DNA from: Candidatus Brevibacterium intestinigallinarum
GTDB lineage: Bacteria; Actinomycetota; Actinomycetes; Actinomycetales; Brevibacteriaceae
NCBI GenBank assembly: GCA_019117325.1
Contig: DWZY01000064.1
Span: forward strand, 1 to 11,973
Direction: 5' to 3'
Length of the DNA: 11,973 nt
This document shows, piece after piece, positions 6,682 through 11,973 of the stretch (the first letter of the stretch is position 1; each line of letters opens with the position of its first letter). Position numbers and translations under genes: made by a program. Under the pieces are notes generated by a model. That model searched no databases. It had not been told where the DNA came from and worked only from the letters and a program-made list of their open reading frames with translations.

Positions 6682-6704
6682 GTCCGCCAGTCCCCACCGG
6701 ACAG
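6682..6704. promoter_or_regulatory. Candidate operator upstream of FadR-type regulator 2
   Basis: The inverted repeat tgtccg-N11-cggaca lies across the expected -35 region of the downstream regulator gene (one more base pair, c/g, extends each arm). Its left arm belongs to the tail shared with palindrome copy 2. Autoregulation is a reasonable but untested inference. Confidence 0.35.
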
Positions 6705-6709
6705 GGCCA

Positions 6710-6715
6710 TAAGAT
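6710..6715 (+). promoter_or_regulatory. Probable -10 box for leaderless FadR-type regulator 2 mRNA
   Basis: TAAGAT matches the -10 consensus at four of six positions. It stands six bases before the ATG at 6722, with no Shine-Dalgarno between them. This indicates transcription starting at or next to the A of the start codon. Confidence 0.55.
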
Positions 6716-6721
6716 GCACTC

Positions 6722-7408
6722 ATGGCACTGACGGACACGGCACTCACGCGGATCAAGGACCTCATCTCCTCCGGCGAGCTGGTGCCCGGCCAGCGCCTGC
6801 CTCCGGAGAACGAGCTGTCCGCGATGCTGGGCCTGTCCCGCAACTCCCTGCGCGAGGCCGTCAAGGCCCTCGAGCTCATCAACGTCCTCGAGGTGAAGCG
6901 CGGCAACGGCACCTTCGTCGCCCAGCTCACCGGCGAGCAGCTGCGCGAGGCGATCGGCTTCGTCGTGGAGATCCACGCTTCGAACTCGATCGAGGAGATC
7001 CTGGCCGTCCGCCGCATCCTCGAGGCCCAGTCCGCCTACCTCGCGGCCACCCGGATCACCGACGAGCAGCTGGCGACCCTGCGCCGCACGATCGACGAGA
7101 CGGACGAGAACAGCATCGACTCCCTCGTCGACCACGACATCGAGTTCCACCGGACGATCGCGGACGCCGCCGGCAACAGCTACCTGGCCGGCATCCTCGA
7201 CGCGGTCTCCGTCAACACTCGCCGCGCGCGCACGTGGCGCGGGCTCACCCAGACCGGCGCGATCGCCTCGACGATCGAGGAGCACCGCACGATCGTGAGC
7301 GCCCTCGAGTCACGCGACCCGGACACCGCGCGCGCCGCGATGACGGTGCACCTCGCCGGCCTCGAGCAGTGGGTCAGCCACGCGGGCGACACCCCCGATC
7401 AGGACTGA
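6722..7408 (+). CDS. FadR-family (GntR/FCD) transcriptional regulator 2, candidate L-fucose operon regulator
   Basis: A 228-residue regulator. The winged helix-turn-helix spans about 5-68 (LVPGQRLPPENELSAMLGLSR, NSLREAVKALELINVLEVKRGNGTFV). The FCD domain spans about 88-215, with Asp139, His143, His188 and His210 at the expected metal positions. The DNA-binding half resembles regulator 1 in general signature, but the recognition helix differs (SRNSLREAV against SRGALRESL), so their operators probably differ. It is convergent with the fucose catabolic genes, whose promoter must lie beyond the right edge, so control of them in trans is plausible but not shown. The repeat at 7417-7469 follows 8 bp after the stop. 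FCD proteins in sugar-acid loci commonly sense pathway intermediates; no ligand can be read from the sequence. Confidence 0.9.
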   Translation: MALTDTALTRIKDLISSGELVPGQRLPPENELSAMLGLSRNSLREAVKALELINVLEVKRGNGTFVAQLTGEQLREAIGFVVEIHASNSIEEILAVRRILEAQSAYLAATRITDEQLATLRRTIDETDENSIDSLVDHDIEFHRTIADAAGNSYLAGILDAVSVNTRRARTWRGLTQTGAIASTIEEHRTIVSALESRDPDTARAAMTVHLAGLEQWVSHAGDTPDQD

Positions 7409-7416
7409 GGACCCCC

Positions 7417-7469
7417 GCCGTCACCGAAGGTCCCGAGGACGGCGGCCCGCCGCCGCCCGCAAGGGTGGC
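7417..7469 (+). repeat. 53-bp GC-rich repeat, copy A (non-coding)
   Basis: The sequence runs from gccgtcaccgaaggtccc to cccgcaagggtggc and matches 9467-9415 on the minus strand at 51 of 53 positions. Weaker similarity continues six bases on the left. It contains a short strong hairpin, cggcgg-cccg-ccgccg (7440-7455), that could help end transcription between the convergent FadR 2 and aldo/keto reductase genes. It lies in the 171-bp gap that follows FadR 2 and in a different frame from that gene. No other feature was recognised in the rest of that gap. Confidence 0.85.
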
Positions 7470-7579
7470 ACCCCCGACTCCCGCGGTCACCGCACCCGTC
7501 GACGCCGGACCCATCAGACCGAGGCCGTGCCCACCAGACCGGGACCAGGCCCCTCACTCAGCCCCACCTCCCGGTCACC

Positions 7580-8563
7580 TCACCGCAGCGTCGCGGGATC
7601 GACGGTGATGAGCCCGCGCTCCACCGCCGCGCCCCAGAAGCCCTCCGGGAACTCCGCGCTCACGTGCGCCAGGTTGCTCGCCACCTGCTCCGGCGTCCGC
7701 ATCCCCAGCGTCACGTTCGTGATTGCGGGATCGCGCTGCACGAAGGCGATCGCGGCGGCCGGCAGCGTCGTGCCCCACTCGGTGCACAGCGCGGCCAGGG
7801 CCTGGGCGCGCTCCAGCACCTCCTGCTCGGCGGGCGCATAGTTGAACGTCGCATGCACGGACGGATCCGGGTTCGCCAGGATCCCCGAGTTGTACACGCC
7901 CACATCGACGATGCCCACACCGCGCTGCGCGCAGGCGGGGATGAGGTCCTCGCGCGCACTCTGGTCCAGCAGTGTGTAGCGCCCGGCCAGCATGATGACG
8001 TCGATGTCCGTCTCCGTCACGAACCGGTGGAGCATCTCCCACTGGTTCATGCCCGCGCCCCACGCGCCGATGATGCCCTCGGACCGCATGCGCTCGAGCT
8101 CCGGGACCGCACCCTCCACGGCCTCCTGCCAGTGATCGTCGGGATCGTGGATGAAGACGATGTCGAAGCGGTCCAGGCCCATCCGCTCGAGCGACTCCTC
8201 GAGCGACCGCCGGACCCCGTCCGCCGAGTAGTCCCGCACCCGCATCTGATCACCGGGCACCGCGAAGCCCTCGTCGTCCTGCTCCTGCGGCGCCGAGGCC
8301 GGCCGGATGAGCCTGCCCACCTTCGTCGACAGCAGGAACTCATCGCGCGGCTTGTCCCGCAGGACCGCGCCCAGCCGTCGCTCGGAGAGCCCGAGGCCGT
8401 AGTGCGGCGCCGTGTCGAAGTACCGCACGCCGCCGTCCCAGGCGGCCTGGACCGCCGCGTGCGCCGTCGCGTCGTCGATCGCCCGGTAGAGGTTGCCGAC
8501 GGGCGCGCCGCCGAACCCCAGGCCGACCGTGGAGAGCCTCTCCACTGTCCGGTTCGCTGTCAT
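7580..8563 (-). CDS. Aldo/keto reductase, probable L-fucose (D-threo-aldose) 1-dehydrogenase
   Basis: A 327-residue AKR-superfamily TIM barrel, expected to oxidise L-fucose at C1 to L-fuconolactone with NAD(P)+. It starts GLGFGGAPVGNLY. The catalytic tetrad is visible: Asp50 and Tyr55 in YFDTAPHYGLGLSERRLG, Lys81 in STKVGR, and His139 in FIHDPD. An insertion after strand 3 (RPASAPQEQDDEGFAVPGDQM) is common in the D-threo-aldose dehydrogenase branch. The start has gaggaga four bases upstream. It is the last gene of the fucose cluster, 82 bp after the amidohydrolase, with a hairpin in that gap, so its dosage may differ from the upstream genes. AKR membership is firm. The L-fucose specificity rests on branch resemblance and on the mutarotase, lactonase and dehydratase neighbours. 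Confidence 0.87.
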   Translation of the reverse strand: MTANRTVERLSTVGLGFGGAPVGNLYRAIDDATAHAAVQAAWDGGVRYFDTAPHYGLGLSERRLGAVLRDKPRDEFLLSTKVGRLIRPASAPQEQDDEGFAVPGDQMRVRDYSADGVRRSLEESLERMGLDRFDIVFIHDPDDHWQEAVEGAVPELERMRSEGIIGAWGAGMNQWEMLHRFVTETDIDVIMLAGRYTLLDQSAREDLIPACAQRGVGIVDVGVYNSGILANPDPSVHATFNYAPAEQEVLERAQALAALCTEWGTTLPAAAIAFVQRDPAITNVTLGMRTPEQVASNLAHVSAEFPEGFWGAAVERGLITVDPATLR

Positions 8564-8623
8564 CGGTTCTCCTCACATCATCGCCGCACCCGAGGTCCCG
8601 GGCACCGTCGTCATCCTGTCGCC

Positions 8624-8640
8624 GCCCGGGATCCCCGGGC
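8624..8640 (-). terminator. Hairpin between amidohydrolase and aldo/keto reductase genes
   Basis: Perfect 7-bp arms gcccggg / cccgggc enclose a 3-nt loop, 5 bp after the amidohydrolase stop. There is no T-tract. It may be a weak terminator, a processing or stabilising stem-loop inside the operon, or incidental GC palindrome. Confidence 0.4.
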
Positions 8641-8645
8641 TGGGC

Positions 8646-9650
8646 TCACACCCCGTAGAAGCGCTGGGCCGTCGTACCCAGCACCGCTCCGACGTCCGCG
8701 GCTCGACTCGGCCCTGCCAGCTCGCCTGCCACCTGGGCCAGAGCATCGGCCACCGCGCGCACCCAGTCGGCGCGCGTCAGTCCGTGCGGCACCGTCGAGA
8801 CCGGGTGATCCGTCCCGACCATGCACCTGTCGGGCCCAAACGCCGTGATCGCCGGCAGCGCGAACGTCCGCACCAGTCGCTCAAGCTCTTCCGCATCGAC
8901 CGTGCTACCGGCCAGCGGCGGCAGGCCGGAGACCTTCACGTGGAACCCGGGGATCGCGGCCAGAGCACGCAGTGCTACGTCGTCCGCCGCCCCGCCCACA
9001 TCCGGCTTGCCCAGGTGATCGAGCACGATCCCCGCGGCGTCGCCGCGCTGGGCGACGACCCGCTTCAACAGGGAGAGCAGCTCGTCCGTCTGATCCGCGC
9101 GGATGCACAGGTCGACGGTCAGTCCGCGCTGTCGCGCAGCCAACACACCCGCCACCCGTGCGGGAACGTCGAGCTCCCCGGCCGGCAGGCCCTCGAAGTT
9201 GTCGCGCACGCCCACGACGAAGTCGTTCGCCGCGTACCGGCCCAGTCGCTCGTGGAGGTCCGGCGCCGTGTAGTCGACCGCAGCGACCATTCCCCGCAGG
9301 TGCGCGTGCGTCTCCGCCAGGCCGCGAACCCACGCGATCTCGTCATCCCACTGGTGAGCCGCCGCCCCGGCCTCGACCACGACGGCCGCCGGCAGGACAG
9401 CGGGTGCTGCCCCGGCCACCCGTGCGGGCGGCGGCGGGCCGCCGTCCTCGGGACCTTCGGTAACGGCCGCGGTGTCCGCCTGCCCGACCACAGCAGCAGT
9501 CTCCTCAGCCGCACCCCCATCCCACGGGTCCCCCGGCAGGGACGTGTGCGGCAGGTCGAGGCCCGCCATCCACGGGTACTCGAGCCGGTCGCGGTCCCAC
9601 AGGTGCAGGTGGGAGTCGATGAGGAGCGCGGCGCGCGGGGCCTCACGCAT
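8646..9650 (-). CDS. COG3618 amidohydrolase, probable L-fuconolactone hydrolase, with in-frame repeat insertion
   Basis: A 334-residue Amidohydro_2 TIM barrel, expected to open L-fuconolactone to L-fuconate. Metal-ligand and barrel motifs are IDSHLHLWD (11-19), RGMVAAVDY (119-127), GVRDNFEGL (147-155), IVLDHLGKPD (208-217), VKVSGL (238-243) and FGPDRCMVGTDHPVS (271-285). The usual W in the last motif, GSDWPV in relatives, is His here. The stretch between YPW (25-27) and VVVEA (89-93) is about 20 residues longer than I expect for the family. Residues 62-79, AVTEGPEDGGPPPPARVA, are encoded exactly by the 53-bp repeat also found at 7417-7469. The insert probably forms an exposed Pro/Gly loop. 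The gene starts 12 bp after the mutarotase stop, with ggag six bases before the ATG. Confidence 0.85.
   Translation of the reverse strand: MREAPRAALLIDSHLHLWDRDRLEYPWMAGLDLPHTSLPGDPWDGGAAEETAAVVGQADTAAVTEGPEDGGPPPPARVAGAAPAVLPAAVVVEAGAAAHQWDDEIAWVRGLAETHAHLRGMVAAVDYTAPDLHERLGRYAANDFVVGVRDNFEGLPAGELDVPARVAGVLAARQRGLTVDLCIRADQTDELLSLLKRVVAQRGDAAGIVLDHLGKPDVGGAADDVALRALAAIPGFHVKVSGLPPLAGSTVDAEELERLVRTFALPAITAFGPDRCMVGTDHPVSTVPHGLTRADWVRAVADALAQVAGELAGPSRAADVGAVLGTTAQRFYGV
9415..9467 (-). repeat. 53-bp GC-rich repeat, copy B (inside the amidohydrolase gene)
   Basis: On the minus strand this matches copy A (7417-7469) at 51 of 53 bases. Its first base is the first base of codon 62, and it contributes residues 62-79 without a stop or frameshift. 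The two differences from copy A, gtt for gtc and cgg for agg, are synonymous in this frame. Confidence 0.88.
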
Positions 9651-9662
9651 GGGATGCTCCGC

Positions 9663-10079
9663 TCATGCCGTGCGCACCCCGACGGTCAGCAGCAGGTTCG
9701 CGTACTGGCGCTGGTCGGCGGTCGCGACGACGACGGCCACGTCCGGCGTGCGGGCGGCGTCGTAGAACGCGAAGCGCTCGTGGCCCACGAACTCCGCCTG
9801 CGGCAGGAGTGCGCGGTAGTCGGCGATGACGGGGGCCTCGGTGTCCTCGGCCGTCAGCATGATCTCCGCAGCCTCGATCGGCACGGTCCGCACCAGCGGC
9901 TCCAGTACCTGGGTGACCGTCAGGAGGCCCGGGGTGAGGTTGAGGTGGATCCGCTCGGCGGCAGCCGGCGCACCCGTGCTGTGCGGGTAGTTGCCATCGG
10001 CCAGGAGGATCTTCGTCCCGTGCCCGCTGCGGCCCAGGGCGCGCAGCAGGTCGGGGTGCACGATGTCGGTCAGCAGCAT
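9663..10079 (-). CDS. fucU: RbsD/FucU-family L-fucose mutarotase
   Basis: A 138-residue cytoplasmic mutarotase that interconverts alpha and beta anomers of L-fucose, feeding the anomer that the dehydrogenase uses. The N-terminal signature is complete: LLTDIVHPDLLRALGRSGHGTKILLADGNYP, with His20 and Asp28 at the family's active-site positions. The C-terminal ATADQRQYANLLLTVGV carries the conserved Tyr. The length fits the FucU branch. I chose the ATG at 10079, 7 bp after the permease stop; a longer reading from 10160 overlaps the permease gene and adds 27 family-unlike residues. The gggaggga just upstream is a ribosome site about 12 bases from the ATG, longer than ideal. It is tightly packed between the permease and the amidohydrolase, so co-transcription is very likely. 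Confidence 0.9.
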   Translation of the reverse strand: MLLTDIVHPDLLRALGRSGHGTKILLADGNYPHSTGAPAAAERIHLNLTPGLLTVTQVLEPLVRTVPIEAAEIMLTAEDTEAPVIADYRALLPQAEFVGHERFAFYDAARTPDVAVVVATADQRQYANLLLTVGVRTA

Positions 10080-10086
10080 GGTCGGA

Positions 10087-11463
10087 TCATCCCTCCCGCC
10101 AGTGTGCCTCGATCTCCTCGAGGGAGCGGCCACTGGTCTCCGGCACTCGGGTGAGAACATACAGCAGACCCGCCGCGGACAGCACCGCGAAGACGAGGAA
10201 CACGATGGGTCCGAAGCCCTCGAGCGCCACCGGGAACGCCGCCGCGAAGATCGCGTTCATCGTGTACTGCAGGAACGTGATGACGCCCATCCCGATCGCG
10301 CGGACGCGCAGCGGCAGGACCTCCGGGACGTACAGCCAGAAGACCGGGCCCAGGCCGATGCCGAACGCGAAGGTGTAGACGAACACCGCGGCGATCGTGA
10401 GCATGCCCGCATCGGGCGCCAGCCACAGGACCGTCATCGCGACCGCCTGGCCGGCCATCGAGATCGCCAGCAGCTTGACGCGGCCCAGCTTGTCGATGAT
10501 CGGCAGCGCGATCGCTGTCGAGATGACGAGTGCGGAGCCCACGCCGTAGTTCGCGATCATGCCCGCGTTCTCACCCATCGACTCCACGTTCTGGAAGATG
10601 ATGGGCGCGTAGTAGACGACCGCGTTGATGCCGGTGAACACCTGGAAGAACGTCAGGACGACCAGCACGACCAGTGGCTTGCGGGCGGACCGCAGCAGCT
10701 GCCCCACTCCGCCCTCCTGCTGAGCGAGGCTCGCACGGATCTCCCGCGCCTCGTACTGCGCGTAATCCTCGCCGCCGCGCAGCGAGCGCAGGATCGTGAG
10801 CGCCTCGTCATCGCGACCGCGCGTCATGAGCCAGCGCGGAGAGGCCGGCGCGATGATCATGCCGATGAGGAACACGACGGCGGGGAACGCGCCGATGCCC
10901 AGCATCCACTCCCACGAGCCGGATTCCTGGAAGACGTCGCCCACGATGTAGGCGCAGAGGATGCCCACGTTCACGGTGAGCTGATACATGCCGGTGAGCA
11001 TGCCGCGGATGCGGGTGGGGGCGAGCTCGGACAGGTAGATGAGCCCGAACATGTTCGCGATGCCCACCGCGAGTCCCAGGAAGAACCGCGCGCCCATGAG
11101 GAACTCGGGCGTGGGCGCCAGCGCGTTCGCGATCGAGCCCACGACGAAGATGATCGCGCCCACGATGAGGATGTGACGGCGGTCGAACCTGCGCGAGGCC
11201 AGCGTCGCCCCCACGATCGCGGGCAGGGCGCCCCACAGCAGCAGCGACGTGATGAGTCCCTGCTGCTGGGCGCTCAGCCCGAACTGGTCGGTGAGCGGCG
11301 GCAGGGCCCCGGAGATCGCACCGGAGTCATAGCCGTACAGCAGGCCGGAGAAGCCGGCCAGCACAGCGATGAAGTAGACCTTGCGCGGGATGGGCTCCTG
11401 CGAGTGGTCGCGGACGGGGTGGGGCGCCTGTGTGGCCGCCTCGCCGGGTGCGTCGTTGCGCAT
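10087..11463 (-). CDS. MFS sugar porter, probable L-fucose:H+ symporter
   Basis: A 458-residue, 12-helix transporter of the sugar porter family (TC 2.A.1.1). Signatures run in order: GFSGLLYGYDSGAISGALP (37-55), ARFFLGLAVGIANMFGLIYLSELAP (125-149), QLTVNVGIL with Gln161 of the QLS-type motif, ASPRWLMTRGRDDEAL (207-222), TGINAVVYYAPIIFQ in helix 7, and PETSGRSLEEIE near the C-terminus, the family's PETKG motif. The usual loop 2-3 motif is degenerate (ASRRFDRRH). The start at 11463 has aggaagga 7 bases upstream; the alternative at 11538 adds a Pro-rich leader. It is not homologous in type to E. coli FucP, which belongs to a different MFS family. L-fucose as substrate is inferred from its position directly before fucU; myo-inositol or xylose carriers look similar. 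Confidence 0.88.
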   Translation of the reverse strand: MRNDAPGEAATQAPHPVRDHSQEPIPRKVYFIAVLAGFSGLLYGYDSGAISGALPPLTDQFGLSAQQQGLITSLLLWGALPAIVGATLASRRFDRRHILIVGAIIFVVGSIANALAPTPEFLMGARFFLGLAVGIANMFGLIYLSELAPTRIRGMLTGMYQLTVNVGILCAYIVGDVFQESGSWEWMLGIGAFPAVVFLIGMIIAPASPRWLMTRGRDDEALTILRSLRGGEDYAQYEAREIRASLAQQEGGVGQLLRSARKPLVVLVVLTFFQVFTGINAVVYYAPIIFQNVESMGENAGMIANYGVGSALVISTAIALPIIDKLGRVKLLAISMAGQAVAMTVLWLAPDAGMLTIAAVFVYTFAFGIGLGPVFWLYVPEVLPLRVRAIGMGVITFLQYTMNAIFAAAFPVALEGFGPIVFLVFAVLSAAGLLYVLTRVPETSGRSLEEIEAHWREG

Positions 11464-11560
11464 CAGCGATTCCTTCCTGGGATGTGGGGGTGCCGGCAGC
11501 CGGCGATGGGTCGCCGGGCCAGCCGGGGCCGCGGGCATCCGCGCCCGAGGCCGTGGCCGC

Positions 11561-11587
11561 GTCCCCGGGATGTCTCACCCCGGGGAC
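11561..11587 (-). terminator. Hairpin after the L-fuconate dehydratase gene
   Basis: Perfect 9-bp arms gtccccggg (11561-11569) and cccggggac (11579-11587) enclose a 9-nt loop, 13 bp after the dehydratase stop. There is no T-tract. No convincing promoter is visible between it and the permease start, so it may act as a leaky terminator that sets a lower level for the downstream genes. Confidence 0.5.
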
Positions 11588-11600
11588 CCGGCCGGGTCGG

Positions 11601-11972
11601 TCACTGGGCGTTCGCCCAGACCTGACCGGTGGGGAACAGGTGCTCCTCGATGCTCGCGGCGTGCATCTGCGCGCCGCTGCCGGGCAGCGCCGGCGGCCAG
11701 TAGCGGCCGTCGTGCACGTCGACCGGCTCGACGAAGTGCTCGTGCAGGTGGTCGACGAACTCGATGACGCGGCCGTCTGACTCGCCGGAGACCGCGATGA
11801 AGTCGAACATCGAGAGGTGCTGCACGATCTCGCACAGGCCCACGCCGCCCGCGTGCGGGCAGACGGGGACGCCCTTGTGGGCGGCCAGGAGCAGGATCGC
11901 GATGTTCTCGTTGACGCCGGCCACGCGGCATGCGTCGATCTGGAGGACGCGCAGCGCCTCCGCGTCGAGGAA
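11601..11972 (-). CDS. fucD: L-fuconate dehydratase (enolase superfamily), C-terminal part
   Basis: The window edge cuts this gene; 123 C-terminal residues remain. The stretch LQIDACRVAGVNENIAILLLAAHKGVPVCPHAGGVGLCEIVQHLSMFDFIAVSG followed by RVIEFVDHLHEHFVEPVDV is characteristic of FucD and its ENOSF1 relatives. The PHAGG His is the general base of the C-terminal barrel, and GLCE-VQHL is diagnostic of this branch. The enzyme dehydrates L-fuconate to 2-keto-3-deoxy-L-fuconate with Mg2+. The N-terminal capping domain and the metal-binding acidic residues lie outside the window. It is the first visible gene of the minus-strand fucose cluster, 137 bp before the permease gene, with a hairpin in the gap. 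Confidence 0.92.
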   Translation of the reverse strand, partial: FLDAEALRVLQIDACRVAGVNENIAILLLAAHKGVPVCPHAGGVGLCEIVQHLSMFDFIAVSGESDGRVIEFVDHLHEHFVEPVDVHDGRYWPPALPGSGAQMHAASIEEHLFPTGQVWANAQ

Positions 11973-11973
11973 C

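Noticed and set aside
5820..6690. Insertion sequence around the GNAT gene
   Set aside because: No transposase, no terminal inverted repeats at both ends and no target duplication; the flanking repeats are direct palindromic elements.
7409..7579. A small gene carrying the AVTEGPEDGG peptide downstream of FadR-type regulator 2
   Set aside because: There is no ribosome site or start codon placed for it; the frame is Pro-rich and the similarity is confined to the repeat.
7664..8848. Long plus-strand frame opposite the aldo/keto reductase
   Set aside because: Composition is antisense-like, while the minus strand carries the full AKR catalytic tetrad.
10080..10160. Longer N-terminus for the mutarotase
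   Set aside because: It overlaps the porter's coding end and adds 27 residues absent from FucU proteins, which start near LLTDIVHPDLL.
9991..11625. Long open frame on the plus strand opposite the sugar porter
   Set aside because: It is an Arg/Asp/His-rich antisense reading of a clear 12-helix transporter; no family features or ribosome site were seen.
1..11973. Defence island, CRISPR array or phage segment
   Set aside because: Apart from the DUF559-like fragment at the left edge nothing points to defence or phage functions, and no regularly spaced repeats were found.

Overview
The window is GC-rich (roughly 65-70 %) with GTG starts, good Shine-Dalgarno sites next to apparently leaderless genes, and FadR-type GntR regulators. 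This fits a high-GC actinobacterium, possibly of the Micrococcales, although the sequence alone does not fix the genus. No rRNA, tRNA, CRISPR array, transposase or phage gene was seen.

Left block (1-4366). The 3' end of a DUF559-like gene is followed by a strong palindrome. Then comes a two-gene minus-strand unit: a GH29 alpha-L-fucosidase (3476-1974) whose stop overlaps the start of an NhaC-family Na+/H+ antiporter (1977-328). It is transcribed divergently from a FadR/FCD regulator (3686-4366). The shared intergenic region carries two near-identical GT...AC palindromes that look like the operators of that regulator.

Middle block (4367-7408). An orphan TAXI-type TRAP solute-binding lipoprotein (4543-5817) has no TRAP permease in the window. 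A GNAT acetyltransferase (6585-5959) follows, then a second FadR/FCD regulator (6722-7408). The GNAT gene sits between two direct copies of a 74-bp palindromic element, and a third copy is at 224-297. The GNAT and second FadR genes are divergent, and each has a TANNNT box six bases before its ATG, suggesting leaderless mRNAs.

Right block (7580-11973), all on the minus strand. In transcription order it holds an L-fuconate dehydratase C-terminus (cut by the window edge), an MFS sugar porter, a FucU/RbsD mutarotase, a COG3618 amidohydrolase (probable L-fuconolactonase) and an aldo/keto reductase (probable L-fucose 1-dehydrogenase). Together these give the front half of the non-phosphorylating L-fucose route: import, anomer interconversion, oxidation to lactone, hydrolysis to L-fuconate, and dehydration to 2-keto-3-deoxy-L-fuconate. 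The fucosidase on the left would release the L-fucose. The later enzymes, which in this route yield pyruvate and L-lactate, are not in the window.

The most unusual signal is a 53-bp GC-rich repeat present twice in opposite orientation. One copy is non-coding, just after the second FadR gene. The other lies exactly in frame inside the amidohydrolase, where it encodes an extra AVTEGPEDGGPPPPARVA segment. The next most interesting signal is the 74-bp palindrome family, whose copies show compensatory base changes.
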